Position numbers and translations under genes: made by a program. 36,962 nt of DNA from the NCBI GenBank assembly GCA_027451985.1, contig DAIDHS010000018.1, positions 15,026-51,987 of the forward strand. The letters are read 5' to 3'. Position 1 is the first letter of the stretch. Every line of letters begins with the position of its first letter. Below, piece by piece: positions 12,597 through 22,628 of the stretch. Below the pieces are notes generated by a model, which ran no database searches, was not told the DNA's origin, and saw only the letters and a program-made list of their open reading frames with translations. The stretch comes from Elusimicrobiota bacterium (GTDB lineage Bacteria > Elusimicrobiota > Elusimicrobia > UBA1565 > UBA9628).

Positions 12597-13694
12597 ATGA
12601 AAATGAAAATTTCGCAGTTTTCTAGGGACAAGGCCGCGCGCGGAGCGCTGGCCGCCGCGGCGGTGGTCACGGCCTTGGCCGCGGTCATCGCGATTATCGG
12701 AGCCTCGTCCGCGCGCGCGCAGTTCGGCGATGACTTCGGCGAATCAGGCTCGAGCTATCCCTATCACGTGCCGCTGGGGTTGAACCCTCCGCCGGTGCCG
12801 GCCGACAACGCGATCACCGACGCCAAGGTCGCGCTGGGCAAAGACCTCTATTTCGACAAGCGGCTTTCCCAAAACGATACGGTCAGCTGCGAGACCTGCC
12901 ACAACCCCATGATGGGCTGGACCGATCACAAGCCCGTCTCGACCGGCATCCACGGCCAGCACGGCACGCGGAATGCGCCTACGGTGCTTAACTCGGCCTA
13001 CAACCAGCAGCAATTCTGGGACGGTCGTGCGCCGAGTCTGGAGAAGCAAATCGAGGGGCCGGTCGCCAACCCCGTGGAGATGGGCTTTAGCCTGGCGGGC
13101 GCGGCCAAGCGCATCGGCGGCATCAAGGGCTACGCGCCGCTTTTTCAGGCCGCCTTCGGCAGCCCCAAGGTCACTTTTGACCGCATTGAGAAGGCCATCG
13201 CGAGCTTTGAGCGCACGGTTCTGACCGGCAACTCTCCTTATGATCGCTACGTCGCGGGCGACACCAAGGCGTTAAGCCCCCAGGCCGCCGCGGGCATGGC
13301 TCTTTTTTTTGGCAAGGCCAACTGCGACGCCTGCCACGCCGGCAAAAACTTTTCCGACGGCGACTACCACAACATCGGCGTGGGGATGAACTCCAAGCAT
13401 CCCGATTGGGGCCGCTACCTCGTCACGAAAGTAGAAGCCGACCGCGGCAAGTTCAAGACTCCGACGCTGCGCGACTTGCCCGAGACCTACCCTTACATGC
13501 ACGACGGTTCGGTCAAGACATTGGCCGAGGTCATCAAGTTCTACAATCAGGGCGGCGAGAAGAACAAGTGGCTTGATCCACAGATCCGCCCGCTTCACTT
13601 GGACGACGCGGAGCAGGCCGAACTGGTCGCCTTCCTTGACGCCTTAAACGGCACGCAGGATCAAGTCGCCCCGCCCAAGACCCTGCCGCAGTAG
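12597..13694 (+). CDS. Di-heme cytochrome c peroxidase (CcpA/MauG family)
   Basis: This 365-residue protein has an N-terminal hydrophobic segment (residues 17-42, signal or anchor) and two c-type heme sites, CETCH (Cys98, Cys101, His102) and CDACH (Cys243, Cys246, His247). Family marks between them include GKDLYFDKRLS, RNAPTVLNSAY, FWDGRAPSLE and AIASFERT. FKTPTLRDL and YMHDGS-KTLAEVI follow. Periplasmic enzymes of this family reduce H2O2 with electrons from small cytochromes; MauG relatives oxidise proteins instead. The ATG at 12597 is close behind AGGGG; the ATG at 12603 has better spacing and would shorten the protein by two residues. The length is normal. No cytochrome partner is nearby. 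Confidence 0.92.
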   Translation: MKMKISQFSRDKAARGALAAAAVVTALAAVIAIIGASSARAQFGDDFGESGSSYPYHVPLGLNPPPVPADNAITDAKVALGKDLYFDKRLSQNDTVSCETCHNPMMGWTDHKPVSTGIHGQHGTRNAPTVLNSAYNQQQFWDGRAPSLEKQIEGPVANPVEMGFSLAGAAKRIGGIKGYAPLFQAAFGSPKVTFDRIEKAIASFERTVLTGNSPYDRYVAGDTKALSPQAAAGMALFFGKANCDACHAGKNFSDGDYHNIGVGMNSKHPDWGRYLVTKVEADRGKFKTPTLRDLPETYPYMHDGSVKTLAEVIKFYNQGGEKNKWLDPQIRPLHLDDAEQAELVAFLDALNGTQDQVAPPKTLPQ

Positions 13695-13712
13695 GGCCCG
13701 CCCGGTCTTTGC

Positions 13713-13741
13713 TATAATTTACTCTCGGCGACAAAAGCCGA
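13713..13741 (+). promoter_or_regulatory. Extended -10 promoter and leader hairpin of ahcY
   Basis: TGC-TATAAT (TATAAT at 13713-13718) is an extended -10 element 20 bases after the peroxidase stop. A short hairpin follows, TCGGC at 13725-13729 with GCCGA at 13737-13741. AGGGGA precedes the ATG at 13769 at a normal distance. The leader is too short for the known SAH riboswitch. Confidence 0.55.
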
Positions 13742-13768
13742 ATTTTCTGCACAGGGGACATATCAAAG

Positions 13769-15082
<1,314 letters not shown>

Positions 15083-15089
15083 TCGCGCC

Positions 15090-16232
15090 GTGATGCGCGG
15101 GCGAGGACGCTTGGCCGCCGCGGCCCTCGCGGCGTGCGGGCTCGCCCTCGCGGCCCCGGCCGCGCCGCTTCGGGCCCGAGAATCTCCCGCGCTTACGCGC
15201 AAAAGCGCGGCGGCTCTCAAGCATGCGCGCGCCATCGCCGCTCGGCTCGATCGGCGCTTGCTCTTGACGGACTCCTTCACGCGCGGCGGCGCAGGCGCCC
15301 CGTTTAAGGGGCTCCTGGGCCGGGCCGGCCTTCAGCCGCTCGAAACCGCGGCGCCTAATCCACCCGCGCCCGCGTTCAAAGAGATACTGCCGCCGCTTTT
15401 GCCCGAGCCGGCTTTGGCGCGCTGCCGGTTTTGGTCCGTCGATTGCCAAAATCCCACGGACGCGAGGTACGAGACCATCGCGGGCCCGGCTTACTCGGCC
15501 AATCCGGACGGCTCCACGAACATCTCAGCGGAGGACGTCGTCCAGGGCGACTTGGACGACTGCTACTTTATGGCCTCTTTGGCCGCCGTCGCCGCCGCGC
15601 ATCCAGACGTCATCCGGCGCATGATCCGGCGGAACGCTGACGGCACGTTTTCCGTGACCTTCTACAAGCGGACTCCACCGTGGGAATTCTGGAAGCCCGA
15701 ATACGAGAAGACGACCGTGCGGGTCGACAATCGCTTTCCGGTCGAACCGAACGATTATGGTCCGCCCACGCCCCTCTACGCCCAGCAGGGACTGGGGGGG
15801 ATTTGGCCCATGGTGGCGGAGAAAGCCTACGCCGCCTACAAGGGTTCCTACGGCGCTATCGACGGCATCCTGGCCGACGGCTTCGCGTCCTCCATCCTTG
15901 AGCTCATCACCGGCAAGGACAGCGCGGTTTACCCCGCGATGATCATCCCGGCGCGGGCGCTGGAAGGCTGGCTTAAGGCCGGCGCCGTGGTGGTCGTGAG
16001 CACTAAAATCGACTTGTCGCCCTGGCTCGGCTCCTGGGCCAAGGCGCTGCCCGGACCCCTCTACCAAAACGGCACGCTGGTGCCGACGCATGATTACTGG
16101 GTCAAGTCCGTGAACGTGAAAAAGGGCACCGTGACCTTGGGGAATCCCTGGGGGTGGGACGATTTTACGACGATCACCATGGGTGAGTTCCGCGCGGAGC
16201 TCAGCATCCTTTATGTCAACCCGGTCCGTTAG
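15090..16232 (+). CDS. Secreted calpain-like (C2 family) cysteine protease
   Basis: A signal peptide (AAAALAACGLALAAPAAPLRA) is followed by a calpain catalytic domain of about 250 residues. VVQGDLDDCYFMASLAAVA holds the nucleophile Cys158. VRVDNRFPV, GGIWPMVAEKAYA and KGSYGAIDGI are the mid-domain marks, THDYWVKSV holds His334 and LGNPWGW holds Asn352. Calpain-type proteases are less common in bacteria than in eukaryotes, and bacterial ones usually occur as secreted or surface proteins without calcium-binding EF hands; none is seen here. GTG at 15090 or ATG at 15093 could start the protein; no strong ribosome-binding site is visible, so it may depend on read-through from ahcY seven bases upstream. 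The lipoprotein gene overlaps its end. Confidence 0.88.
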   Translation: MMRGRGRLAAAALAACGLALAAPAAPLRARESPALTRKSAAALKHARAIAARLDRRLLLTDSFTRGGAGAPFKGLLGRAGLQPLETAAPNPPAPAFKEILPPLLPEPALARCRFWSVDCQNPTDARYETIAGPAYSANPDGSTNISAEDVVQGDLDDCYFMASLAAVAAAHPDVIRRMIRRNADGTFSVTFYKRTPPWEFWKPEYEKTTVRVDNRFPVEPNDYGPPTPLYAQQGLGGIWPMVAEKAYAAYKGSYGAIDGILADGFASSILELITGKDSAVYPAMIIPARALEGWLKAGAVVVVSTKIDLSPWLGSWAKALPGPLYQNGTLVPTHDYWVKSVNVKKGTVTLGNPWGWDDFTTITMGEFRAELSILYVNPVR

Positions 16233-16665
16233 AGCGGCTTGGCCGCGCCGCGCCGCGGGCGCCTGGACTTTGTGCGGGCTTGGGCTGGCCTCGCTGCTCG
16301 CAGGCTGCGCGCGCGTCGAGCGGGCGGCGCTGCCGGCGGGCTTCGCCCAGGCCGGCACCGTCGAGGTCCGCCTGGGCGGCCAGGCGCCGGCGGGAGCCTT
16401 GCGCATTGGGCTCGGCTACGTGCACGCGTCTTCCCCGAAACCCGTATCCGGCGCCGCCCGGATTTTGGAGGCCGGGCTTTGGATTTACGTGCGCGGCAAG
16501 CCTTCGGAGAATCGAAAGGCAGATGTGAGAGCCGGCGAGAGCGTGCAGGCCGGATCCGAGACGATTTTCGTCGAGCGCGTGGAGTCAGGCCCCGGCGCTT
16601 CGGTCCGCCTAGCCTGGCGCCCGGCGGTTCCGGCGAAGGGCTCCAACTCAGCCGGGCGGGGCTAG
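16213..16665 (+). CDS. Small lipoprotein
   Basis: The ATG at 16213 lies inside the end of the protease gene (20-base overlap). The 150-residue product has a lipobox, LASLLAGC, with Cys32 as the lipidation site, so it should be anchored to a membrane. The mature part has alternating hydrophobic strands (VEVRLGG, LRIGLGYVH, GLWIYVRG, IFVERVESG), which suggests a small beta-sandwich. I do not recognise the family. An upstream ATG at 16183 would add residues that spoil the signal peptide. The overlap suggests joint expression with the protease, perhaps as an inhibitor or anchor; this is a guess. Its stop overlaps that of the convergent glucosidase by three bases. Confidence 0.72.
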   Translation: MSTRSVRAAWPRRAAGAWTLCGLGLASLLAGCARVERAALPAGFAQAGTVEVRLGGQAPAGALRIGLGYVHASSPKPVSGAARILEAGLWIYVRGKPSENRKADVRAGESVQAGSETIFVERVESGPGASVRLAWRPAVPAKGSNSAGRG

Positions 16666-19358
16666 TCTACTCGCGCGCCGGCCAATCCCGCCAACAGCGG
16701 CGCCGCGAGCGCCGTCCAGCCGGTCTGGTGCGAAGCGCCCAGGCCCCGGCCCGTGTCTCCGTGGAAATACTCGTGGAAGAGCGCCTCGTTTTTCCAGCCC
16801 GGATCCGCGGCTAAGGGCGAGCCTGGGCCGTAGAAGGGCTTGAGACCTTTTTCGTCCGGCACGAAGAGCCGGGTCAGGCGCCGCGCGAGTTCATCGGCGG
16901 CCTGGCCCAGCGTGACCAAGCGGCCCGAGCCCGTGGGAAACTCGACCAAGAAAGAGTCGCCGTAGAAGTAGTGGTAGCGCCGAAGGGACGAGACCAGGAG
17001 GTAATTTAAGGGAAACCACACCGGCCCGCGCCAGTTGGAGTTGCCCCCGAAGAGGCGCGAGTCGCTCTCGCCCGGCGCGTAGCGCACCGTGCGGGCTTGC
17101 CCGAAGAAGTCGGCCGAGTAGGGCTTTTCCCCATAGGCCTTGGAGAGCGAGCGCACGCCGTAAGGGGAAAGAAACTCATTCTCGTCGAAGACGCGCGAGA
17201 GGACCCGCGCGAGGCGCTCCTTGGATGGCACGGCCAGAAGGCGCAGGTTCCGGGGCGTCTGGCAGCCGTGCAGGAAGGAAATCTGGCCGCAGAGATCCCG
17301 CCGGTGATCCAGGAACCATGTCAGGCGCTTGGCGAAACCCGGATGACGCTCCACCTCGTCAGGCTCGAGCACGTGCGCGGCGAAAAGCGGAATGAAGCCC
17401 ACCGCGGAGCGGAGCTTGACCGGCATTTCTTGGCCTTGGCAGTGGACGTGGCTGTAGTAAAATCCGTCATCCTCGTCCCAAAGCCCGTGGCCGGATAGCG
17501 TGTTCATGGCGTCGGAGATGGCCACGAAGTGCTCGAAGAACTTGGAGGCCATGTCCTCGTAGGCGGGGTTGTCCTTGGCCAGTTCCAAGGCCATGGTGAG
17601 CATGGTCGCGCAGTAAAACGCCATCCACGCGGTGCCGTCGGCCTCCTCGAAATAGCCGCCGCCGGGCAGGGGTTGCGAGCGGTCGAAAGGACTGATGTTG
17701 TCCAGGCCCAAAAAACCCCCGGAGAAGATGTTGCGGCCGCGCACGTCCTTGCGGTTGACCCACCAGGTGAAGTTGAGCAGCAGCTTCTGGAAGGCGCGCG
17801 ACAAAAAGAGCCGGTCGCCGCGGCCGTTTTTTTGCGTGGCGCGGTAGACCCGCCAGCAAGCCCAGGCGTGGACGGGGGGGTTGGCGTCCGAGAAGGCGAA
17901 CTCGTAGGCGGGCATCTGGCCGTTGGGGTGCATGTACCACTCGCGCAGGAGGCGCACCAACTGACCCTTGGCGAAATCCGGATCGATGTCGGCCAGCGCC
18001 ACGCAGTGGAAGGCCAAGTCCCACGACGCGAACCAGGGGTACTCCCACGTGTCCGGCATGGACAAGACGTCGCGCGCGAAGACGTGGGGCCACTGCGCGT
18101 TGCGGCCTTTGAGGCGCTCGGGCGGGGGCTTGGGCTGGGCCGGGTCGCCGTCAAGCCAGTTTTTGACCGAGTAGAAGTAAAACTGCTTGGACCAGCACAG
18201 CCCCGCGTAGGCGCGGCGCGCGACGGATTTTTCGTCTTGGGAGAGCGCGGCCGGAACGCGCTTGGCGTAAAAGGCGTCGGCCTCGGCTTGGCGCTTGGCG
18301 AAAATCCTGGTGAACTCCTCCGAGAACGGCGCGGCCGGAGCCTTGCCCTCGGCGCATAGGCGCAGGCGCAGGACGCGGGACTGGCCGGCCGGGACGTCGA
18401 AATTATAGAGGCCCGCGAACTTGGTGCCCGGGCCTTCGGCGCTCGCGGCCTCCCGCCTGCCGCCGATCACGAAGTCGTGGAAGGCGTCCTTGACCCGCGG
18501 CGACGGGTTTTCGGCGCCGAAGATCTTTTTGAAGTTGGTGTCGTTCTCCGTGAAGAGCGGCTTGGGTAGGCGGCCCTCGGGGTCGTGGCTTAGGAAGAGC
18601 CGCCAGCGGCCTAAAGTCTCGTGCTCGGCCAGGACCTGCAGGAAAGGCGCCGAGGCCAGGGAGATGCGCGGCTTTTGCGGGATGTCCTCGTCCTTGACGT
18701 CGCCCCAGGACCAGGTGTTGCGAAACCAGAGCGTGGGCAAAATCCACAAGGGCGCGGCCTCGGGGCCGCGGTTGGCCACGGTCAAGCGGATGAGGACGTC
18801 GTCCGGCGCGGCCTTGGCGTATTCAACGGTCACGTCGAAGTAGCGCCCGTCCGCGAAGACGCCCGCGTCCTCCAGCTCGAACTCGGGAGCATCCAGGCCG
18901 CGAGCCTTGTTTTCGGAGACCAGGCGCGCGTAGGGGAACTCCGCTTGGGGGTAGCGGTAGAGCGCGCGCATGTAGGAGTGCGTGGGCGTGCCGTCCTGGT
19001 AGAAGTAGCACTCCTTGACGTCCTCGCCGTGGTTGCCCTCGGCGTTCGCGAGGCCGAAGAGCCGCTCCTTTAAAATCGGGTCCTTGCCGTTCCACAGAGC
19101 GGGCGCGAAGCACAGGCGGCCCTCGCGGTCGCTCCAGCCCAGAAGCCCGTCCTCGCCCCAGCGGTAGGCCCGGCTGCGCGCGTGGTCGTGGGGGAAATAA
19201 TCCCAGCACGCTCCGTCAGCGGAGTAGTCCTCGCGCACCGTGCCCCACTGGCGCGCGGACAGGTAGGGCCCCCACAGGCTCCAGTCCGCGCGGCCGGCGG
19301 CCAGATCCTTCAAGCGGCGGGACTCGGCGTCCGGCGGCGTTGATTTTCGCGGGCTCAT
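16662..19358 (-). CDS. GH63-like glucosidase (MGH1-type glycoside hydrolase)
   Basis: This 898-residue cytoplasmic protein matches the bacterial glucosidase family related to GH63 mannosyl-oligosaccharide glucosidase. WSLWGPYLSARQWGTVREDYS and WGEDGLLGWSDREGRLCF mark the N-terminal beta domain. The (alpha/alpha)6 barrel follows, with DTWEYPWFASWDLAFHCV carrying the probable catalytic Asp, PLPGGGYFEEADGTAWMAFY, the WDEDDGFYY segment and GNSNWRGPVWFPLNYLL. Family members hydrolyse alpha-glucosidic bonds; the exact sugar is not known. It is the last gene of the carbohydrate operon, 13 bases after the lactonase stop. It likely trims glucans or glucose oligosaccharides. Confidence 0.88.
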   Translation of the reverse strand: MSPRKSTPPDAESRRLKDLAAGRADWSLWGPYLSARQWGTVREDYSADGACWDYFPHDHARSRAYRWGEDGLLGWSDREGRLCFAPALWNGKDPILKERLFGLANAEGNHGEDVKECYFYQDGTPTHSYMRALYRYPQAEFPYARLVSENKARGLDAPEFELEDAGVFADGRYFDVTVEYAKAAPDDVLIRLTVANRGPEAAPLWILPTLWFRNTWSWGDVKDEDIPQKPRISLASAPFLQVLAEHETLGRWRLFLSHDPEGRLPKPLFTENDTNFKKIFGAENPSPRVKDAFHDFVIGGRREAASAEGPGTKFAGLYNFDVPAGQSRVLRLRLCAEGKAPAAPFSEEFTRIFAKRQAEADAFYAKRVPAALSQDEKSVARRAYAGLCWSKQFYFYSVKNWLDGDPAQPKPPPERLKGRNAQWPHVFARDVLSMPDTWEYPWFASWDLAFHCVALADIDPDFAKGQLVRLLREWYMHPNGQMPAYEFAFSDANPPVHAWACWRVYRATQKNGRGDRLFLSRAFQKLLLNFTWWVNRKDVRGRNIFSGGFLGLDNISPFDRSQPLPGGGYFEEADGTAWMAFYCATMLTMALELAKDNPAYEDMASKFFEHFVAISDAMNTLSGHGLWDEDDGFYYSHVHCQGQEMPVKLRSAVGFIPLFAAHVLEPDEVERHPGFAKRLTWFLDHRRDLCGQISFLHGCQTPRNLRLLAVPSKERLARVLSRVFDENEFLSPYGVRSLSKAYGEKPYSADFFGQARTVRYAPGESDSRLFGGNSNWRGPVWFPLNYLLVSSLRRYHYFYGDSFLVEFPTGSGRLVTLGQAADELARRLTRLFVPDEKGLKPFYGPGSPLAADPGWKNEALFHEYFHGDTGRGLGASHQTGWTALAAPLLAGLAGARVD

Positions 19359-19371
19359 GAGATTTTCAGGA

Positions 19372-20124
19372 TTATTGGGCGAGGAGTTTGGCCGCGGCGC
19401 GGTCGATAAGCCAGAGAAGCCGTCCGTCTTGGGGCGCGACCCTCGCGGCCGGAAGCCGGAGGTCGCCTTCCTTTATAATACGGCGCAGGATCTCGGCCTT
19501 TTCTGCGCCCTCGGCCAAGAACACCACCTCGGCCGCGGCGTCTAGGACGGGGTAGGTGAGCGTCAGGCGCCAAGCATTCTGCGAGGGCGCCCAGTTGGCG
19601 CAGGCCAGGCGCTCGGTCTCGTCGAGCGCGCGGCTGCCGGGAAATAAGGAGGCGGTGTGTCCGTCCGGGCCGATGCCAAGCCAAATCTGATCGAAGCGCG
19701 GCACGCCCGCGTCCTCGAGCCCGAAGGCCCTGGTCAAGTCCGCCTCGTAGCGCCGCGCGGCTTCCTCATGATCCGGCAGCTCGGCCTCGAAACGGAACAC
19801 GTTGGCTTCGGGCACGGGCACGCCAGACAAGAAGGCCTCCTTCGCCATGCGGTAGTTGCTGCGCGGGTCCTCGGGCGGCACCGCGCGCTCGTCGCCCCAG
19901 AAAAACAGGCATTTGTCCCAGGGAATCTCGCGCGCGAGGGGCTCCTGGGCCAGAAGCGCGTAGAAGCCCTTGGGCGTGCTGCCGCCCGAGAGGGCCACGG
20001 TGAAGCGGCCGTTTTTGCGCACGGCGTTTTGCGCCGCTTGGGCGAAGCGTTTGGCCGCACGGCGAAACAAGTCCTCACGGTTTTCCGCGATTTCGATGTT
20101 CGGCGTGGCGGCTCCGGAGCTCAT
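19372..20124 (-). CDS. pgl: 6-phosphogluconolactonase
   Basis: This 250-residue enzyme hydrolyses 6-phosphogluconolactone to 6-phosphogluconate, the second step of the oxidative pentose phosphate pathway. VALSGGSTPKGFYALLA, FFWGDERAVPP and SNYRMAKEAFL are family marks, and LGIGPDGHTASLFPGS holds the catalytic His. The C-terminal LTLTYPVLDAA is also typical. The ATG at 20124 overlaps the zwf stop as ATGA, which is why it is preferred over the ATG seven codons upstream. The order zwf-pgl matches the order of reactions. Confidence 0.96.
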   Translation of the reverse strand: MSSGAATPNIEIAENREDLFRRAAKRFAQAAQNAVRKNGRFTVALSGGSTPKGFYALLAQEPLAREIPWDKCLFFWGDERAVPPEDPRSNYRMAKEAFLSGVPVPEANVFRFEAELPDHEEAARRYEADLTRAFGLEDAGVPRFDQIWLGIGPDGHTASLFPGSRALDETERLACANWAPSQNAWRLTLTYPVLDAAAEVVFLAEGAEKAEILRRIIKEGDLRLPAARVAPQDGRLLWLIDRAAAKLLAQ

Positions 20125-21617
20125 GGCGCGGGGTTCTCGCCGCACTCTCTCCAGGCGCGGCCGTCCCGAGCCAAAAGCTCGTCAGCCTCGCGCGGCCCCC
20201 AAGTGCCAGCGTTGTAGTTGGGGAAGCGCGGTTTTTCAGCGGCCCAGTGCTCTAAAATTGGATCGACCATGCTCCAGGCTGCCTCCACCATGTCCGCGCG
20301 CTGGAAGAGCGTGGCGTCGCCGATAAGCACGTCATGAATGAGGCGCTCGTAGCCGGTGACGAGTTTCTTGCCGAAGTAGTCCTCGTAGCGGAAGTTCATG
20401 TCGACTTGGCCGATTTGCATGGAGGGCCCGGGAACTTTGGCCCCGAAGCTCAAGGACGCTCCTTCGCTCGGCTGGATTCTGATGACCAATTGGTTAGGCG
20501 ACAAGAAATCCACGCCCGCCTTCTGGAACAACAGCACGGGAGGCGCCTTGAACTCGACGCAGATTTCCGCCGAGCGGCGCGCCAACCGCTTGCCCGTGCG
20601 CAGATAGAATGGCACGCCCGACCAGCGCCAGTTGTCGATAAAAATCTTGAGGGCGACGAATGTCTCGGTGGAGGAGTCCGGCGCCACCAGGGGCTCCTTG
20701 CGGTATCCCGGCACCGCGGCTCCGTCGAGCGCCCCCGGCCCGTACTGGCCGCGCACGCAGCGCTTGTTGTCCTCGGCGAAGCTGCGCACCGAACCCAGAA
20801 CCTTGACCTGCTCGTTGCGCACTGCGTCGGCGGAAAACGACGCCGGCGGCTCCATGGCGGTCAGGGTCAACAACTGCGAGAGATGGTTGACGATCATGTC
20901 GCGCAGGGCCCCGGCCTGCTCATAGTAGCCGCCGCGGTGCTCTACGCCGAGTTCCTCCGCGACCGTGATCTGCACGTGATCCACGTAGGCATGGTTCCAC
21001 AGCGGTTCGAAGATGCCGTTGGCGAAGCGCAGGGCCATCAGGTTCTGCACGGTCTCCTTGCCCAAGTAGTGGTCGATACGGTAGATCTGGGACTCGTCGA
21101 AGATTTTCAAGAGCTCGGCGTTCAAGGCCTTGGCCGAGGCGAGATCGCGCCCGAAGGGCTTCTCCACTACGACGCGGCGGAAGCCCTGGGCTTGATCCAT
21201 CAAGCCCGCTTGACCCAGATTCTCGGCAATGGGACCGATGAGGGTGGGCGGCACCGCGAAGTAGAAAACGGCGTTCTTGAAGCCCTTGGTTTTTAGCGCT
21301 TGCGCGAGCGCCCGGCCCACAGCCGGGTCCTTGAAGTTGCCTTGTGCGTACTCGATGCGGCCGGCGAGATTTTTCCAGATGTCTGGGTCGGGCTTGGCGC
21401 CCAGGAAGCCCTCGATGTCCGTGCTTAAGGAGGCGCGGAAGGACTCGGTCGTCAATTTGTCCACGGCCAAACCCAGGATGGCGAAAGGCTCGGGCAGCCA
21501 GTCCTCGGTGGCCAGGTTGTAGAGCGCGGGGATGAGCTTGCGCTTGGTGAGGTCCCCCGAGGCGCCGAAGATGACGAAGGCGCAGGGCTCCGGGTGTAGT
21601 CCGTTTTTTCCGTTCAT
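20121..21617 (-). CDS. zwf: Glucose-6-phosphate dehydrogenase
   Basis: This 498-residue enzyme oxidises glucose 6-phosphate to 6-phosphogluconolactone and makes NADPH. FVIFGASGDLTKRKLIPALYNL at residues 12-33 is the coenzyme-binding start. VVEKPFGRDL and the active-site RIDHYLGKETVQNLMALRFAN follow, then HVQITVAEE, MIVNHLSQLLTLTAMEPP and FYLRTGKRLA. The length is normal. AAGGAG lies six bases before the ATG. It sits 15 bases after gnd and is coupled to pgl. Confidence 0.98.
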   Translation of the reverse strand: MNGKNGLHPEPCAFVIFGASGDLTKRKLIPALYNLATEDWLPEPFAILGLAVDKLTTESFRASLSTDIEGFLGAKPDPDIWKNLAGRIEYAQGNFKDPAVGRALAQALKTKGFKNAVFYFAVPPTLIGPIAENLGQAGLMDQAQGFRRVVVEKPFGRDLASAKALNAELLKIFDESQIYRIDHYLGKETVQNLMALRFANGIFEPLWNHAYVDHVQITVAEELGVEHRGGYYEQAGALRDMIVNHLSQLLTLTAMEPPASFSADAVRNEQVKVLGSVRSFAEDNKRCVRGQYGPGALDGAAVPGYRKEPLVAPDSSTETFVALKIFIDNWRWSGVPFYLRTGKRLARRSAEICVEFKAPPVLLFQKAGVDFLSPNQLVIRIQPSEGASLSFGAKVPGPSMQIGQVDMNFRYEDYFGKKLVTGYERLIHDVLIGDATLFQRADMVEAAWSMVDPILEHWAAEKPRFPNYNAGTWGPREADELLARDGRAWRECGENPAP

Positions 21618-21632
21618 GGCGATCTCCTTAGC

Positions 21633-22628
21633 TTAGAGCCCGTCGGTTTTGTTGGACGACTTCTCCGCGTGGCCGCCGAACTTCTCGCGCATGGCGGAGA
21701 GCACTTTCTCGCCGAAGGTGTGCTCCTCGCGCGAGCGGAAACGCGCGTAGAGCGCGGCGGACAAGACCGGCGCGGGCGCGGCCTGGGACAGCGCGGCCTC
21801 CACGGTCCAGCGGCCCTCGCCCGAGTCCTGCACGTAGCCCGCGTAGCCGGAGAGGTCCTTGTCCTCGGCCATGGCCAGGGCGGTCAAATCGAGCAGCCAG
21901 GAGCCGATGACGCTGCCACGGCGCCAGAGCTCGGCCACTTGGGCGACCGGGATTTGATAGCGCAGCTCGGCAGGGAGCTTGGCGTTCTCCGAGGTCCGGA
22001 GGATGTCGAAGCCCTCGGCGTAGGCCTGCATGAGGCCGTATTCCACGCCGTTGTGCACCATCTTGACGAAGTGTCCGGCGCCCGAAGGCCCGCAATGCAG
22101 GTAGCCCTCCTGTGCGGTGCCGCCAAGCTTGTCCGCTCCCGGAGTCGCGGGCGCCGCGGCTTTTCCCGGCGCCAGGGCCTTGAAAATCGGGTCAAGCCTC
22201 TGCACGGGCTCCTTCTCGCCGCCGATCATGAGGCAGTAGCCACGCTCGGCGCCCCAGACGCCGCCGCTGGTGCCGGCGTCCAGGTAGAAAATTCCCTTGG
22301 CCTTGAGGGCTTGAGCGCGGCGCACGCTGTCCTTGTAGTAGGAGTTGCCGCCGTCGATGATGGCGTCGCCCGCGGAGAGAATTTGGGAGAGCTCGTTCGC
22401 GGTGTCCTCGGTGGGCCCTCCCGCGGGCACCATCATCCACACGGCCCTGGGCGCCTTGAGCTTGGCCGCCAAATCTTTCAGGGACGAGGCCGGCGCGGCG
22501 CCGTCCCTGGCCAAGGCATGGACGTTCTTGGCGTCGCGGTCGTAGCCGACCACCTGATGTCCCGCGCGCATGATGCGGCGCGCCATGTTGGCGCCCATCC
22601 GGCCCAATCCTACGATTCCGATTTGCAT
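21633..22628 (-). CDS. gnd: 6-phosphogluconate dehydrogenase, decarboxylating, short form
   Basis: This 331-residue protein is the short type of 6-phosphogluconate dehydrogenase (about 300-330 residues, against 470 in the long type). [19 protein letters not shown] is the nucleotide-binding start and VGYDRD the next acidic turn. [36 protein letters not shown] and [27 protein letters not shown] are substrate and catalytic motifs. Asp32 after the second strand (GYDRD) suggests NAD rather than NADP preference, as known for some short forms; this is inference. It converts 6-phosphogluconate to ribulose 5-phosphate and CO2. AAAGGAGA precedes the ATG. Its first 19 bases overlap the end of the debranching enzyme gene. 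Confidence 0.95.
   Translation of the reverse strand: MQIGIVGLGRMGANMARRIMRAGHQVVGYDRDAKNVHALARDGAAPASSLKDLAAKLKAPRAVWMMVPAGGPTEDTANELSQILSAGDAIIDGGNSYYKDSVRRAQALKAKGIFYLDAGTSGGVWGAERGYCLMIGGEKEPVQRLDPIFKALAPGKAAAPATPGADKLGGTAQEGYLHCGPSGAGHFVKMVHNGVEYGLMQAYAEGFDILRTSENAKLPAELRYQIPVAQVAELWRRGSVIGSWLLDLTALAMAEDKDLSGYAGYVQDSGEGRWTVEAALSQAAPAPVLSAALYARFRSREEHTFGEKVLSAMREKFGGHAEKSSNKTDGL

Noticed and set aside
13695-13768. Possible SAH or SAM riboswitch before ahcY
   Set aside because: Only a five-base-pair hairpin is present and the leader is about 45 bases after the -10; it is too short and lacks the known motif structure.
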